From NCBI GenBank assembly GCA_008921705.1, contig VFFE01007506.1:616603-680602 (forward strand): a stretch of DNA of 64,000 nt, in the 5' to 3' direction. Each line of letters opens with the position of its first letter. Position 1 is the first letter of the stretch. The translations under genes and the position numbers were made by a program. Shown piece after piece: positions 24,701 to 39,700 of the stretch. Source of the stretch: Burhinus oedicnemus. Its lineage: Eukaryota; Chordata; Aves; Charadriiformes; Burhinidae. A model generated the notes under the pieces. It was not told the origin of the DNA and made no database searches. It saw nothing but the letters and a program-made list of their open reading frames with translations.

Positions 24701-27700
24701 CCAAAAATTTTGTTAGAAGCATAAAAAAATGTGATCTTAAGAATTTTTGATCCCTGTTCTTAGTTATTCAGACTACTAAATCTGTTTTTATCAAGTGGGG
24801 AAAACAAAATTTGAGTCTCAGAAAATGCAGACACCTTGACCTTAGCGTTGAATCATAGCTCTGGAAAGGATGAAATTGTTTGAAAGTGAAAAATTGAAAA
24901 AAGGCATCGTGTTGTTCAGTCTTTTTTTCCTGATGGCATATGTGGTATTTAAACTAGAGTACTTAAGGAATTAAAAGGTACATAAAATACTCTAGAGAAT
25001 TAAAATGCAAGAAAAAGGCCACAAGCTTTGGCAAAGGTTGCTTCTGAACCTCGGTGCATACCCACACAGTTTAAAGAGAGAGAAAGATAACAGCAGAGGG
25101 CAGAAGGTTATGGTCTACATAGAGAACCTAGATGTATTCAAATCTAGGGGACCAGGTGGGGTTCACGTAAAAGACCTGAATGTTATGGCTGCAAGGCTGC
25201 TGTCTGTGAGAAGTTCTGGTGATTGAAGGAGGGCCCTGGTGGCTGAAAAAGGGTGATGTTGTGCCCATCTTTAAGTAAAGCAAGAAGGACAATCTGGGGA
25301 CACTGTTGGCAGGTCAGCTTTGCTTCAGTCCCTGGAAGGATGACCAGACATCCTTCCAGAATCTGTTTCCAAACACATGAAGGACACAAAGATAGTTAGG
25401 AACAGTCAGCATTTTTTTACTATGTGTTTATATGAACATTCTGATCAGCATGATTGTCTTCTGTAAGGAAATGAGTGGCTGTGTGTATCACTGGAAATGT
25501 TAGAGTGGCTGAAACATCCTTGACTTTAGCAAGGCTTTGGACATCGTCTCCCACAGCATTCTCATTTTGAAACTGAAGAAGTCCATACTGAAGAACAAGT
25601 TGTTACATGGGTTGAAAATAGTCTGAACTGACAATTTGAAGTGGTACTAATCATGGTACTTGGTACCATTAATTAATGGTAATTAATGGTATTTGACATC
25701 TGTGGGGCAGCCATTAACAAGTAGCCTGTTGGGAATTGGAAGCTGATGCTTAGTACCCGGCTGACTGATCATCATTCACCATAACTCATTTGTTCAGTGG
25801 GCTAAACAAATTGTAGGCAGATTTCTGTAGGGTAGTCCAGAGGGGCTGGATATTGTTTCTGACTATTTATCACCATTATGTGTTATATCTGATCTGGATG
25901 CAAATGTTGTTTAGAAGCTTTTATTATCCAGGCTTTTGATTAAGAAAAAAAGAGCAAATCTGTGCAGATAATTTGACATAATGATTTTCAAGTTAAACTT
26001 ATTAGTGAATGTTATGCCAACAATGTACAAACCCATCATCAGATATCAGAATTATGTGGAGGGCTCCTTTCTGAATGTATAGCTTTTCTGTATCTATTTC
26101 TGCTCCCTTCATACTGTTCATATTCTGTTGCTGAATGTCTTTGTCACTGATTTTCATTGCTTGTGTATAAATGTGGCTATTTCTGTTATGCAAAGAGAAA
26201 GGTTCATCTGACTTATCTTAAGGCCTCAGGGAAGATCCTCTGCTCTGACTACATTTTGTGCTTATGCTGATGCAGAGTCTGATAAACAATCATGTTATAC
26301 AGCTCAGACTTTAACTATAAGACCTTACTTTCCATGTGTGTGGCTTGAAGATAAGCTTTATACCCACTGATCCAAGTTCAGTATTGTGCTCCTGTGCATT
26401 TGCTGCTTACTAGTGATTTTCTGTTTTATTTTAGTTCGTTTACCAAGTTGCCTCACCTCGCAGGAACTGAACAGAATCTTCTTCTTGCCAAAGAAATTCA
26501 AGGCCAGTGGAAGGAATTTGGACTGGATTCAGCAGAACTTGTTCATTATGATGTGCTTCTTTCATACCCAAATGAAACACAGCCAAACTACATTTCAGTA
26601 ATTGATGATCAAGGGAATGAGGTGACCTTTTTAACGATTAAACTATATTTTCTTTAAAGAAACGGTGTCTTCCTCTGTTTTCCCAGCCACTCATCCCAGC
26701 ATGTTCTTTGTAACATGATGAAAAATCCAGTGCAAAGGGAACTCGTATTTAGAAATGGTTTTCCAGCCTGTGCAGCAGGGCAGCAGAGTGCTGCTGAAAT
26801 CTGGCTGAAACCTCAGTGCCTCATACAGCAGAGAGCAGATGTGTGGAGAGGCTGCAATTAACACCAATAGATCATAAGGTGTAAGAACACCATACTGGTT
26901 CAGTTTAAGGATACATCTAGGTCAATATCCTGTTTCCATAAAGAGCCTTAAGTGGATGCACAGGTAAGTTTATGAACAAATAAATGTATTTAAGGCATGC
27001 AATTCTTCCAGTGTCTAGCTGTTTTCAGTTCAGGGGGTCTCTGAATTGGTGCAATTAGTCTCTTTAAGAATTCTCATTAGACCTCTTTTCCAAGTTAGTG
27101 ACCCTCGTTAGATCTCTCTTCCAAGTACCTACCCAAACTCTGCTTGAACATCTGTACAATTTTTGCTTCCACAACATGCTGAGAGGTAAGGAGTGCCACA
27201 CAGATACTGTCCATTGTGTGAAGTACTGCCTTGTTTCATTGGCTCTGAACCTGGTCCTTTTGGCTTCCTGTGGTGTCTCCTAAGTTAGTGTTGGAAGAAA
27301 TAATGAACAGTCATTCTATAGTCACCTTCTCCATTTTTTACACCCAGGGGAATAAAAAAAGTAGATGTAAAATCTGACACAGAGCCTGAGCAAGGAAAGG
27401 AGATGGGACCGCTGGAGAAGCATCATAGCACATAGGTAGGGATGAAGAGCCCTGGTAGAAGCTAAAGAATATGTGCTTGGGGATGACGTGAGCTTAGGGG
27501 TGAAAGGATGGAGAAATTCTTCCAGAAAGTCCCTAACACAGTCTCTCAGTTATAATCTTACAAGGTGAGAAAGAGTAGACGTGAACCTTGAGGCAACATG
27601 AGTGTTACAATAGATAGTGATGAAAGGCAGCACGTTTAACTGGAGTGAACTAGCAAAGAGGTGAAGAAAGGAGTAATAATGCAAGTGAGTAATCACAAAA

Positions 27701-30700
27701 AATACCTGTGATGGCATGGATGAACTAGATGACTTTTTATTATCACCACCTCTTGGCAATTTTCAGCTACTTCTTTGCTTAGGTTCAGGCAGTGACTGGT
27801 GAGCACCTTCTGACAAGTGATCTCTGTATTCATAAAAAATTCAGCTATGTATCCCTAGCGGTTTTTTTGTTTGAACTTATGCGTGCTAGTTAGAACTGTA
27901 TTTTTTGTTAACAGTCTATGAAAACTAGCATATCATTTGCCATAACCAAGCTTAGTGTACAAACTTGTGCCTGGAGGTAGAGTGTTTGACCAAAAACTTC
28001 TGTTATTTATTGATAGATTTTCAACACATCATTGTTTGAACCACCTCCACAGCGGTATGAAAATGTTACTGATATACTGCCACCATATAATGCTTTTTCG
28101 GCACAAGGAGTGCCAGAGGTAAGAAAAAAAATTATGTAAGAGTGTTACTAGCTGAAGTCATATATTGTGAAACACTTGCTGGGATAAATTGCTCCAACTT
28201 CTCAAAAGATTTCTTGTAATAGTTTTAATTAACCATTAGTGTAAGAGAACATGTAAGGATAGCTAGGTCACACATTGTGTGAAGGTTAGAAGTCTCCTAT
28301 TAGAAAAAAAGCTTTCTCAAACTGCTAGAAATCTGAATCACATAACAAGTGAAAAGCTTTTATCTTTATGGAAAACGTTGGATACATTTCAGATTACTCC
28401 ACATTACTCAATCATATGGAGAGGACTTGCTTCAGTCATAACTACAAATAGCAATATGTAAATCAATTTGGAAGACATTTTGGATTAACTGAATGTCTTT
28501 AAAGGCTACAAAAGTCCCTCACTTAATCTGATAATTCATCATGGAGGAAGAAGTCAGGGACAACTTTGCATTGCATAGGTGAAGTTTGTCAGGTTAGCAA
28601 AGTACGTTGGTTTCAGTTCCAATCTCAGTTTATAGGGTTACTGTTAAGTGAAGGGTAATACAGAAAACTCAGCAGTTTGAGCCAAGGCATCCTATAGAAT
28701 ATTATGGAAATCTATTGCTATTGTTTTTATGGGCACTGGTTCTCATTTGTAGAAATGCAAAAAAAAAAAAATCATACATAGCGAATAAAACTGTGTATTA
28801 CCAAAAATAAATATTTTGTTTGTTGAATGACCAGTTGCCATGAAACTGCTTTTCTTTTCTGTGCAGGCAGATCTGGTATATGTGAATTATGGCCGCACCG
28901 AAGATTTTTTTAAGCTGGAGCGTGAAATGGGAATTAACTGTACAGGAAAGATTGTCATCGCCAGATATGGGAAGATCTTCAGAGGAAACAAAGTAAGGGT
29001 CGTGTTTTATTTTTTCCTCTGTGGGTCAGACACTGCTCATAGTTAATGTGGGCTGTAAGTTGGAACATATGAGCAGAAGGAAGCCTGCAATGTGTCCATT
29101 GTGATTGCATTCTAAGAATAACTTCCAAAACAATAAAAACAGATGAACGTATTAGTCTCCTGAGACTGAGATGACTGCAAACTCCTTAGGCAGTTTTTGC
29201 AAGAGGTTAGTTTAGGGAACTGAGGATTTTGTAGAGCCAAGACTTTCAATACTTTTCATCCATTTAGAAGAATTAAGTATTTGACAAGGAGTCTGATGCA
29301 CAGGGATTGAATAACTAACTCTTCTGACTTTGAACAACAACTCTGACAAAACTGGTAATAGTGCGACAGTGGGGATAGTGGTCAGTTTTTGTGCCTCAGT
29401 TTTATGTCCTGTGCTTTATTTTATAGCCTTGAGCTATGACTAAATGTGTGACACAAATAATGAACATACTGTGTTTCACTGTGGTTTGTTCTTCTGCTGA
29501 GTCTGTGGTCGTTTTCACTCCTCCACATATACAGCTTCTAAAGCTCTGTCCCCATGGAAGTAAATTGCAACATTCAGATTTATTAATGCATTAAAAAAGA
29601 AAAAAAGGCATATCTTAAAAGCAAATAATTTCACAGGTTAAAAATGCCATATTAGCAGGAGCCCAAGGGATCATACTTTATTCAGATCCTGCTGACTACT
29701 GTGCCCCAGGAGTAGATGCTTATCCAGATGGCTGGAACCTTCCAGGTGGAGGAGTCCAGCGTGGGAATGTGTTAAATCTGAATGGAGCTGGGGACCCTCT
29801 AACACCAGGTTATCCTGCAAAAGGTGAGTGAAAGATCTGTACCCTGGGCCATCAAGTGCTTTATAAACTGGTGCTGAAAGTTATCGTGGCACTAGAAATA
29901 AATCTCTCTTCAGTACAGATGCAAAGAAAAAAGCTGCTTAAAATTATTGTTAGCAGTAGTTAATTTTCCTGTTGCAGACTAAGTTCTACCTGTACGTCAT
30001 TTCAACTGATTGCTCTTGAGCCTCAGTTTTATGTCCTGTCAGGGAAATTTTTTAGGAAAATGTCTTTGTATGATCCCAGCCTTCTAACTCTTAGAAAAGA
30101 AGGACACGTAGGTTTACAGACTGTGAAGCGGTAGAAAATGTCTGAGAATATAGCCATTTTAAAATATCTGTGTTTCTCAAGAGGGCCAGTTTAAACTAGA
30201 TTATAGTCTACCATCAAAAAGGAGTAATAGTTTTGCTTGGAGGTATGTTTCTTTGCTGATCCTAAATTGCAAGCAGAAAAACAATTTAAAATCCTCTTTA
30301 CAGGGACTAAAATTTCTGTATTAAAAATAACAGTAGTCTGGAGTCCTTTGAAACTTGGCACCGTGTGTTTTTTTTGTCCCTGTAGGCATCCTGAATTCAG
30401 TCTGAACTAAGGTGCCTACCAGTCCTGTCTGCCAATGGGATGGGAACACAGGGGTGCTTCTGGAAAGCTCACTGGCTTGTGTGACCATTGTTGGGAATAT
30501 AAGAAAACACCATACTGAAAAAAACGATAAATTGTGTGTGCCTGAGAGACATTGACTCTCAGAGAGACATTGACTGTCTTCGACATAGGTAGATGCATCT
30601 GTGGATGTCCTCTGCAGCTTGTAAACAGGCTGCACAGGGGCTGTCTTCACCTCACACACTGGCTTGCTTGTCCCACAGTCAGCTTTGAGGAGATGTAATA

Positions 30701-33700
30701 ATATGGATGGACAGCAAATCTAACCTTGCATCAAACGTGGGGACTTGCCTTACACAGATGTGCAGATGCACTATTGGGTTTGTTACTCTGTCATTGCATT
30801 TTGGTTTCCTAGAAGCAATATCTATGAAATGATGTAAGAATTAAAAAATTGATGCATGCTTGTGGCTGCTGTGTGGCTGCACTGTTCAAAAGTCCAGTTT
30901 GGTGGAAGTTGCTAAGAACACTATAAACTTGACATTCTGTTCTGGTTTCTCAGAGTACGCTTTCAGGTATAAAGTTAATGAAGGTGTAGGGATTCCCAAA
31001 ATCCCAGTTCATCCCATTGGATATCATGATGCAGAAGTATTACTACGGTGAGTATACGTCAGTCCTCTTCACCTGAAGTCAGCATTCACAAATGTGCAGC
31101 AAAATTTTTTATACTAAGATGGTAAAATTATATTTATGGTTCTTTCGTAGTAGTGTGTACTTCAGAAAATGTGGAAAATTCAAAGCAATCTGTTTCTGGC
31201 ATAATGTTTTTAAGAATTTTGTAAACCCATGTTGTTTTAGGTGCAGTAACCATTAAGGGAATTTAAGGTTTTAGCCTACTGGTCAACTACATTTGTCTTG
31301 TTTTTCACTTAACAGTACAATGGGAGGACCCGCAGCTCCAGACAGCAGCTGGAAGGGAAGTCTCAATGTGTCTTACAACATAGGGCCAGGATTTGCAGAC
31401 TACTCTTCTTCAAGGTCTGTTTTAACACTTGCCTATTTATAAAAGATTGCAAAAAAAAATCTTATCAAGAAAAATACTGTGAAACAGTACATCTAGAGAT
31501 ATTTTGGAGAATTTTACTTCCTTCTGAGCGGGAAACACTTGGTGATGACTTGATTCGAAAATAAATTACCAAAACTATGGTTCTATTCAGTGTCCCCACT
31601 GGCAATGGACAGACAGATTCAGAGTGTATAGGTCCAGCCCTGTCATTCCAGCTTTAATCCTTACTTTAAGGTTCAGACATTGTTTCACTGGTCCTTTTAA
31701 AAATCGCTATATAGCACGAAGTAGACATTTTATTAATACTGTTGAATTAACACTAAAATTCCTCCTCACGTCAAGCTTTGGTCTTTTCTTTCCTGTTTCT
31801 GATGACCAAGGGGACAATAAGACAGCCAGCCTGTAGCAGTCAAACAGGGGAGGACTGATAATTCAGTAGTTCTCTTCTACGCATGTTTCATTTGTCCACT
31901 GGAAGCCTCACGGGGTTTCTGTGCACTTAGAGCGGTGGCAATGATCTGGGAGTCCATCAACTGTTCCTGAAGCTGGTAGGCCTCGTGGCTGAAAGCCCTG
32001 AACAGTAGCAGGAAGAGCCCAAAGCACATATATCTTACTATTTTCTTTGTAAGGAACTGGTCTTTGACCAGTTGAATTAGCAATACCGTGTTGGGGGTTC
32101 GTATTTTTCAGGTCTAACAGAGAAATGCAACTGTCCAGGTCTCCAGCACTAACAGAGTCGCTCTCTAGCAGACCAAGCCACATAACAATTGCACTTGGCG
32201 ATCAGGGATTTGACTGGCTGTCAGGGACTGTCGTTGCGTTCTTCCTTGTTTGCAACTGATAAGCTGCAACAAATAAAGCTAAAGATCACTTTTCTATCAC
32301 TTTTTCACATAAAAATATTTTCAGTTTACATGAGGTATTATTCTATGAGGACTGGTAGCAGACCACAATGAACAGTGTCTAAAAATGGTGTATCATTATC
32401 ACTGCCCCACCTCCTGCAAAACAAGAGTCCATCTGAATATATAATTTTATAAAGACTTCATTGATCATTATTCTTTTCTGCTCTAACACTAGGTGAAAAT
32501 GAATAAAGTAGGAATAAATGAATAAGAAAGTGTATTTGACATAATTAAGGAGCTGTTTGGAATGTCTTGAAGAGCAACAGTGAGAAAAGAAACAATATCA
32601 TTCATCCACAAAACATATACATGCGAAATATTTTTGAATACACTTTTGAACATCTTCCTACTTGATAGGGTAGCAGTTTTTGTAAATACGGGCTAATCCT
32701 ACATATAATTCTTTCTCAGAATAGCTCCATATAAAAATGAACCTTTTGAGTCCGGATAGAAAGTCACGTGCACATGGAAAGTGTGCAAGTATATGCGTGC
32801 TCAAGGCACTGGTGTCAGTTATTTTCTGGGCAAAGATCCAGTAGCTGTCCTGAAGTCATTTTCGATTTTGACAGCTATGCAGATTTGCTGCTGAAAAGAT
32901 AACTTCAAATGTGAAACTCTCAGTGTTTTGCCAGACACAAAAAAAGCATTCCTTGATGGTTTGTTTCTTCTACAGGTTAAGAGGGGCTGAATACTACATT
33001 ATTTTTAGCTCTCCTAATACCTGAATTTCCTTCCTTTTTTTTAACATTTTACAAGTGGATTTTACTGGGAGGGGAGAAATAGAGGATTGACAAATCTTGA
33101 TCACTTAGATCTGCTGTCATAAATAGAGGTTTCAGTTTATTCCTGGATTAATATTTCTAAGGACCCTCTCTCCAAGTTCTATCTTATTACATGGAATTGT
33201 GCTAAGAAACCAAAGTGTATTCTTTATAAAAATACGTATATGCACAATTATCATTTTGGTCAAAATTCACTGCTGTATACGCTTTTCAGTTTACTCCTCT
33301 ACCACACAGTTATCCGATTGACTCCCATAAATAACAGTTCAATAAACTCTGTAAATGTTTGATGATTTATAGATTGGCCCACTTCATGGGGTTGTTGTTT
33401 CTAAGGCATCTTTCTGTCAGCAGGTTAACCTGAAATGGAAAAGGGGACATTGATACAGCATGACAGGCTAGATAAGTGCTGAACACACAAAGCAGAAGAG
33501 AAGCACGAACTTCTGGCTTACAAACTATTACACAGACTTTTTATTGCCTTCTCAGTCAGAGATGGTAACTCCATACTGCTTTTCATTTCAGAAAAGTCAG
33601 AATGCATGTTCATACAAACAATAAAATAACACGAATTTACAATGTCATTGGCATCCTCAGGGGAGCTGTGGAACCAGGTAAGCATCAGGTGCTTGAGGAT

Positions 33701-36700
33701 TTTAATTCCTTCTTTATTTTGTGTTTGGTGAAATTGTTCTCATGTTGCAAGAAACTTCAAGTTTTTTAGATAGCGAGGTAATATGAAATCTGAGAAACCT
33801 TTAATAGTTGTCCTGTCCCTCCCAATGCACTGTTTTTCATTGGCATTCCCAAGAATATATTTAAATGGGAATGCTGGAATGATAGATGTCAGGGAATTTT
33901 TTTGTAACACCAGTCATTTTACAGTAGGTTTCCCCTTATATCGTTCATACATTTTGCCTTTGCAAAAATTAACACAATGCAAAGTATGGAAAACTAGTGA
34001 TGATTTGGGACCTCAACAATATCAACTATTGTTGATACTTAGTAGCAGGCCATATACATGAAAGACTTTTTAGTGGAAAAATATATATAAAATTTTTATT
34101 GTCTTCAATTATATACTTCAGTAGAGTAAGTGAATGATTGCAGATTATCTTAAAAAGTAAATTTGTAGCACTGGTATTAAGCTTCATATTTTGTTTGAAA
34201 TAAGTAGAGATGCAATCAAAGGAAATACAGGCAACCTAAATGCATTTTTAATTAAGACTTGATATTGTGTATTTGTTTCCAGACAGATATATTATTTTAG
34301 GAGGTCATAGAGACTCTTGGGTATTTGGTGGGATTGATCCAACTACGGGTGCAGCTGTTCTGCAGGAGGTTGTACGGAGTTTTGGTAAAATGAAGATGGA
34401 AGGTAACTTACTTATTACAGACATAAAAGATGGATATGGAAAACAGCAGCTTTGAGGAACTGTGTTGAGTGTTCCCATAAGCAGTTGTGCTGATTTAACT
34501 TTTCACCTCTACAGAAAGTTGTATTTCTCATTATGAAAGATGCAAATTCATTCAAGAGGTTCCTATGTAGCATTGCATCTTAGTTGGCTGAATTTATTCC
34601 CTCACATCTCTCATCAGTGTAATAGTACCCTCTTAGTTGTGTGGAATGAAAAAAAATGCATTAAGAAGAAATGTCTCTGCAATAATGTGTTCTTTTAAGG
34701 AGTTTAGAGAGGATTTTTTTTACTGCTATATCGAGTAGGTGCTATTTTTTTAAAGTTATTTCAATTAACTGTGGTGATATTTCACTAGACTTTCTAACTT
34801 TAAGTTGAATTTTCAAATTTAACTATGTGATTGCAGGTTGGAGACCTAAACGAACTATTATTTTTGCTAGCTGGGATGCAGAAGAATTTGGATTGCTGGG
34901 TTCCACAGAATGGGCTGAGGTAAATAAAAAATAGTGTAAAGAAAGCAAAACGTGAAAGTCTGTTGCAGGCAGCTGCAGTACCCCTTGGCATCTATTCCTC
35001 GACTGCAGTCAATAGCTCCAAGGTAAAACTGGAGCACAACAGACTCCTTCAGGTGCTGTGAGGCCCTCGTATATTTATACAAATTATGTACCTAACTTCT
35101 TACAACATAAGTGCACTAACTCTTCTAAGATTTAAAAATCTGCTTTGATTCAAAGCTAATGTCCCTTAGTGGAAATCTATCCCTTCATTTAACAGAATGA
35201 TAGCATTTTATATAATCTAAATTGGTTTATTTTCTAGCTTTCTATTTGAGAAATTCCTTAGTTTCTGTAAACTAAAGTCCAGATCATATACCTGTGATCC
35301 ATAAGCGCACCAAGCCCTTTGTGTGGAAATTAATCCTTCTGGGTGAATTAAAGGGTAGGTATTCTATGAGTGATTAGTTTCAAATTCCTGTGAAATTTCC
35401 AGTATCGTAGAGTCTCAAGAGTGGGACAATCGATTAATTCTGTAGTGAGATCTCTGACTATATTCCTGCCTGATAGAAGGATGTTGAGAAATTCAGAAGT
35501 GGTGTTCTGAATGTTTTTCTGTTCCTTTCCCTGTTGGGCATGGTCAGTTCTTAACCCTCTAAGTGGATTTTTTCAGCCCCGCTAAGAAATACAGGTCTTA
35601 CCAGAGTTTTCATTGCTTTGTAAAATCCAAATTAGAAAATTATCTGATGAAATACATTTCTGCTGGATTATGTCAATTTATTAGTACTGAATGCTTTAGC
35701 AGAAATGTGTTGTCTTGTTCTTCTGTTAGAATTGTATTTACAAGGTTATATTTAGATATGTGGATAGAGCTTTCAAAATCTATAAAATAAAATATTTTCA
35801 TCTCTTTTTTTTTTTAGTTTATTGGCATGTGTTACAGTAAACCAAAAAATTACATAGCAAAATGACATGTTTCAGAGGAGCGAACAAAACCAGAAACATG
35901 CTCCCAAACACTGAAGGGATTCCATCATTCTTCTGCTAATAAAGCTGAGATTTCTGTTCCTTTGGATTTGCACTAATTCTTTCTCCCATAAACTGTTTGG
36001 CTTCCAGCTGCAGTAGACTCTCTTCATCTTACTGTTCGTTTATGGGACGTTAGATGAAGAAAGCATAATTTCAATTATCTTTTAAATCATTTACTGAGAG
36101 ATTTTAAAGAGTTGGCAATTGAGTTTCATCCCACCTGAACTCCACTGGTAACAAAAGTATACTGTATATAAAAATTTATTTGTGATTTCTTTGTCTGTGT
36201 ATATGTGCACATATGTAGATGCTGTCAAGAAAAAACACACAATTGTTTTAACTATGAGGAATATGAAACAATGGTACTTAAAAGATCAATTTCTCTTGAG
36301 CAAGTAATGAATAAATTAGGAGTTCTTTGTATGTTTGGGTTGTTCACATATTGCTACTGCTGTTTTGTAACGTTTTTTGTTTAATAATTTAATATCTAGT
36401 AATCTATCATCCCTTATTTCATGAAACAGCAGCTGTACGAGATTAGAAAGCCATAAGCAGAATTCATATTTGAACCTCAATGTTTTTATATTATTGTTTT
36501 CTTGCTTTATCTTGGTGGTGTGCATTCCTACTCTTTGACACCTAAATTAGATTCTGTTTCTCTAGGGACATTCCTCACAGCTTACATTCATGTTTTCTGC
36601 AGCTGCCGCATCTGTCATCTACTAAATCTTGAGGAAAATTAACCCATGATATTCAGCAACTGTGGCAACATCCTTTTGTTACATAGGCAGTCTCCATTCC

Positions 36701-39700
36701 TCATAAATGAAGGAATTTCTTTATGTTGCAAATACGCTTTTGCACATATGCAAGGCTTCATGTATGCATATACAGGCTTGCTCCCTCCTTTCATATTGTT
36801 TTTCAGAATCTCCTTTATTGTTTGTTTTGAAGATATCAATTTATTTATGAAGTTATCAATTACCAATCCAATTTTTAGTTCACATGACTTACAAATGATT
36901 AGTTGGGTTATAAATTGAATGAATCAAATAACAATTACTAAGCTAATTAGAATATCTATCACAAAGCCAAGACTTAGTAAAATACCACTTACTGATTAGA
37001 ATATCAATTTCAAACATAATTACCAGTTTCCAAAAAATTAAACACGTGTGTGCATATATTTAGCATGAAAGCAATGCTTGGTTGACTCAAAACAGTCAGT
37101 CAAATTCATTTGAATGGGAAATGTCAGTGCTTTGACTCATCCCTTTTTGAAATGAAAGAGTGTAGAAATGACAGCAATACTCGGTTTATCACTGTTAAAA
37201 TTGAGTTCAGTGCTGAGAGCTCACATGAATAACTAGGGATTGCAAGCATGGAGGAATTCTGGCTGACCTCACAGTCACGTGTTGCATGTTGAAAAAGCTC
37301 TGCAAGTGCAGGGTTAAAATACATGTATAACCTTAATTTACCCTGTAACAATGCCCTTCCGTACTTTTCCTGTTCCATCTTGCTCCTGTGTGATGAAGCA
37401 GGCAGCACCTACATTTTGTGGACAGCACAACAAATTTTCCACAACAAATTAAGTCCCGGAAAGCAGGAGTGAATTTCACATGCCCAGATCATTGACCCGT
37501 CCTCAAACATTAATATAATTAGTAAGGTACATAGTGCGACTTATCCTAACTGAGTTCTTAAAGGTAATGCTGTAAAAAACAGTGCACTTAACATACTCTT
37601 GACTAAATGTCACTAATTGAGAGTAATACTTACACTTTTACAATCCCAGGAAAATGCCAGAGTCCTCCAGGAACGGGCAGTTGCTTACGTCAACACAGAT
37701 TCTTCTATAGAAGGTGTGTCTTTTAATTTTAAACTCACTTTACTTCACAGATGTCAATTTTAATAGTTCACTGTGTACTATTTATTGCATCCAGAGCTGG
37801 CAAACATAAGATAGATAACGTGATGTTCAGAATAAGTGTAGCAAATACAGAATTAAGTGGAGAGAGAGAACAATTTAAATTCTCGTTTGCTTTCTTGTTG
37901 TAAATAGCACCATCCGTGAGCTGCAGCCCACATGTCTGGGGTCCAGAATGTCTCCTCTGGAGGAGTTTAGTATTTTGTGCTAATGAACGGAGCGGTCTGA
38001 TTGTTAAACTCTCTCTTAACTGCATTAGCTTTAATTTACAGTTACAGTTTTAATATATTACAGACTGCTGCTTGTTCTGTTTGCAGCTCCAGCTCCTTTC
38101 CCTGTGGAATTACAATATTTTGGGACACTAATTTATTATGGTCTTAAGACAATTTGTGTCGAGACCTTAGGCTTACATTTTGTGGGTGTGGGACCCATTT
38201 TTGTGCTTTGGGCCAGTTTGATCACGTTTGTTCATTGCTATGAACAGGGCAAATATGCAGGGAGTTACATATGTATTATGGCAGGGCTCTTTTAGAAAAA
38301 TAAGTGCTGAACAGTGTTTCACAAGAAAACTGATCCACCATTATCCAATTTACTATGCCCTTCAGATTCTGAGAAGAATCTGTCATACAGGAATGCTGCT
38401 TAGAAACTGGACTTTGAATTTTGAGTCCAACATTATGACCTAAATTACAAAATCCTTAAATTATACTGAGCTTTGTTACAGAAGGACTTAATTTACTGTT
38501 GTCTGTGCTGAAATAATAGTCAGTAGAGTCCTGTGAAGCTGTCCTGCATCATAACCTCAGTTATTTAGGGCATTGCTCTTCCCATGTTAAACCCAACTTA
38601 TTTGGGCTTACTGTGTGTGAATAAAATGGATATCAACAGGCATATTTAAGAACTCTTCTGATTCCTGTCAGCAGAAAATTTTGCCTGTCACAAAGGATTG
38701 GAAGGAAAGAAAAGCCAAACCCAGTTTCTAAACGCTCAGTTGGAGTTGAGGTATAGGGAGGGTTAGAGCTGTTCCTTCAATTATGCAGCCTACATGCTGT
38801 GTAAAAAGTAGAGCAGAGTTTCACGCCTAGAAGATCTCACAAATGAAATAATAGCTTTACAACTGCTTCATGTTCTCAGCATGGATTGTGACACATATTT
38901 TTAGTTGGTTTGCAGCCAACATGCTGCTGCCTTAAGAATTTTCTTCCAAATCTTGATTATTCAAATATGTCTCGTGCTTTATGCATTAAAGAAAATGTGA
39001 AAGTAAAAGCACTGGAAAAGAAATATGTAATAAGGAAAAGAACACTATATTCAATGTACTGTTTTAAGTATCTTGGATGTCTTTCACCTGACTGAGCATT
39101 AAAATCCCCTGTAGATCCATAGCACCCATGTACTCTGCCAATTATTTTGTTTATCATCATACATTCTCCACAGCATTTCTTACGCCACATTTTGGAGAGC
39201 AAATTATTTCTATTCATTGTCCTTTAGCAATGAAAAGAAGAATAGCGGGTCCTCCTTTTGAGCATTTTTGTGACTTTAATTTTGAGTTCTCAAATATAGA
39301 CTCTCCTTGGAAACATTAATATTATATAGTATTTTTTCCATCATCATGGAGTTTTCTGTAACTGTCAGTCTAGTCCTCTAAGTACACATTGTGCAAAGGA
39401 TGACCCAAAGGTCTAAAGCCATATCAAAACCTAATAGCAGTGTTATCTGAGAGCTTTTGTTTTATTGTGTCCAAGCCTTCTCACCCCTCTTTGTTGTTGC
39501 CTGTGTTTGAGGAGAGCGGTGTTGGCCCAGCTGCTGGGCGGTGGCTGTGGTCTGTAGAGAAGACTGCTTTATACTCCTGCCTGCCTCAAAAGTGCAAAAA
39601 GTTTCTTTTCGATGGGGCTCTTGCTGCTGTAACTGACAACTTCGGTATGAGATACTTACCTAGCTCAACATAGCCTGCAGGCGGTGTGGAGACCTCATGG

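Larger units (their letters stand above)
21714..26434 (+). other. NAALAD2 introns 1-2
   Basis: Introns of 1,551 and 3,058 bp flank exon 2. Intron 2 carries an eroded + strand CR1 body fragment (about 25.08-25.87 kb). The rest is AT-rich with nothing recognisable. Confidence 0.7.
26622..34282 (+). other. NAALAD2 introns 3-9
   Basis: Lengths 1395, 748, 644, 1130, 268, 2177 and 605 bp. Apart from an ancient CR1 in intron 3, I recognise no repeat, RNA or nested gene. Confidence 0.7.
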
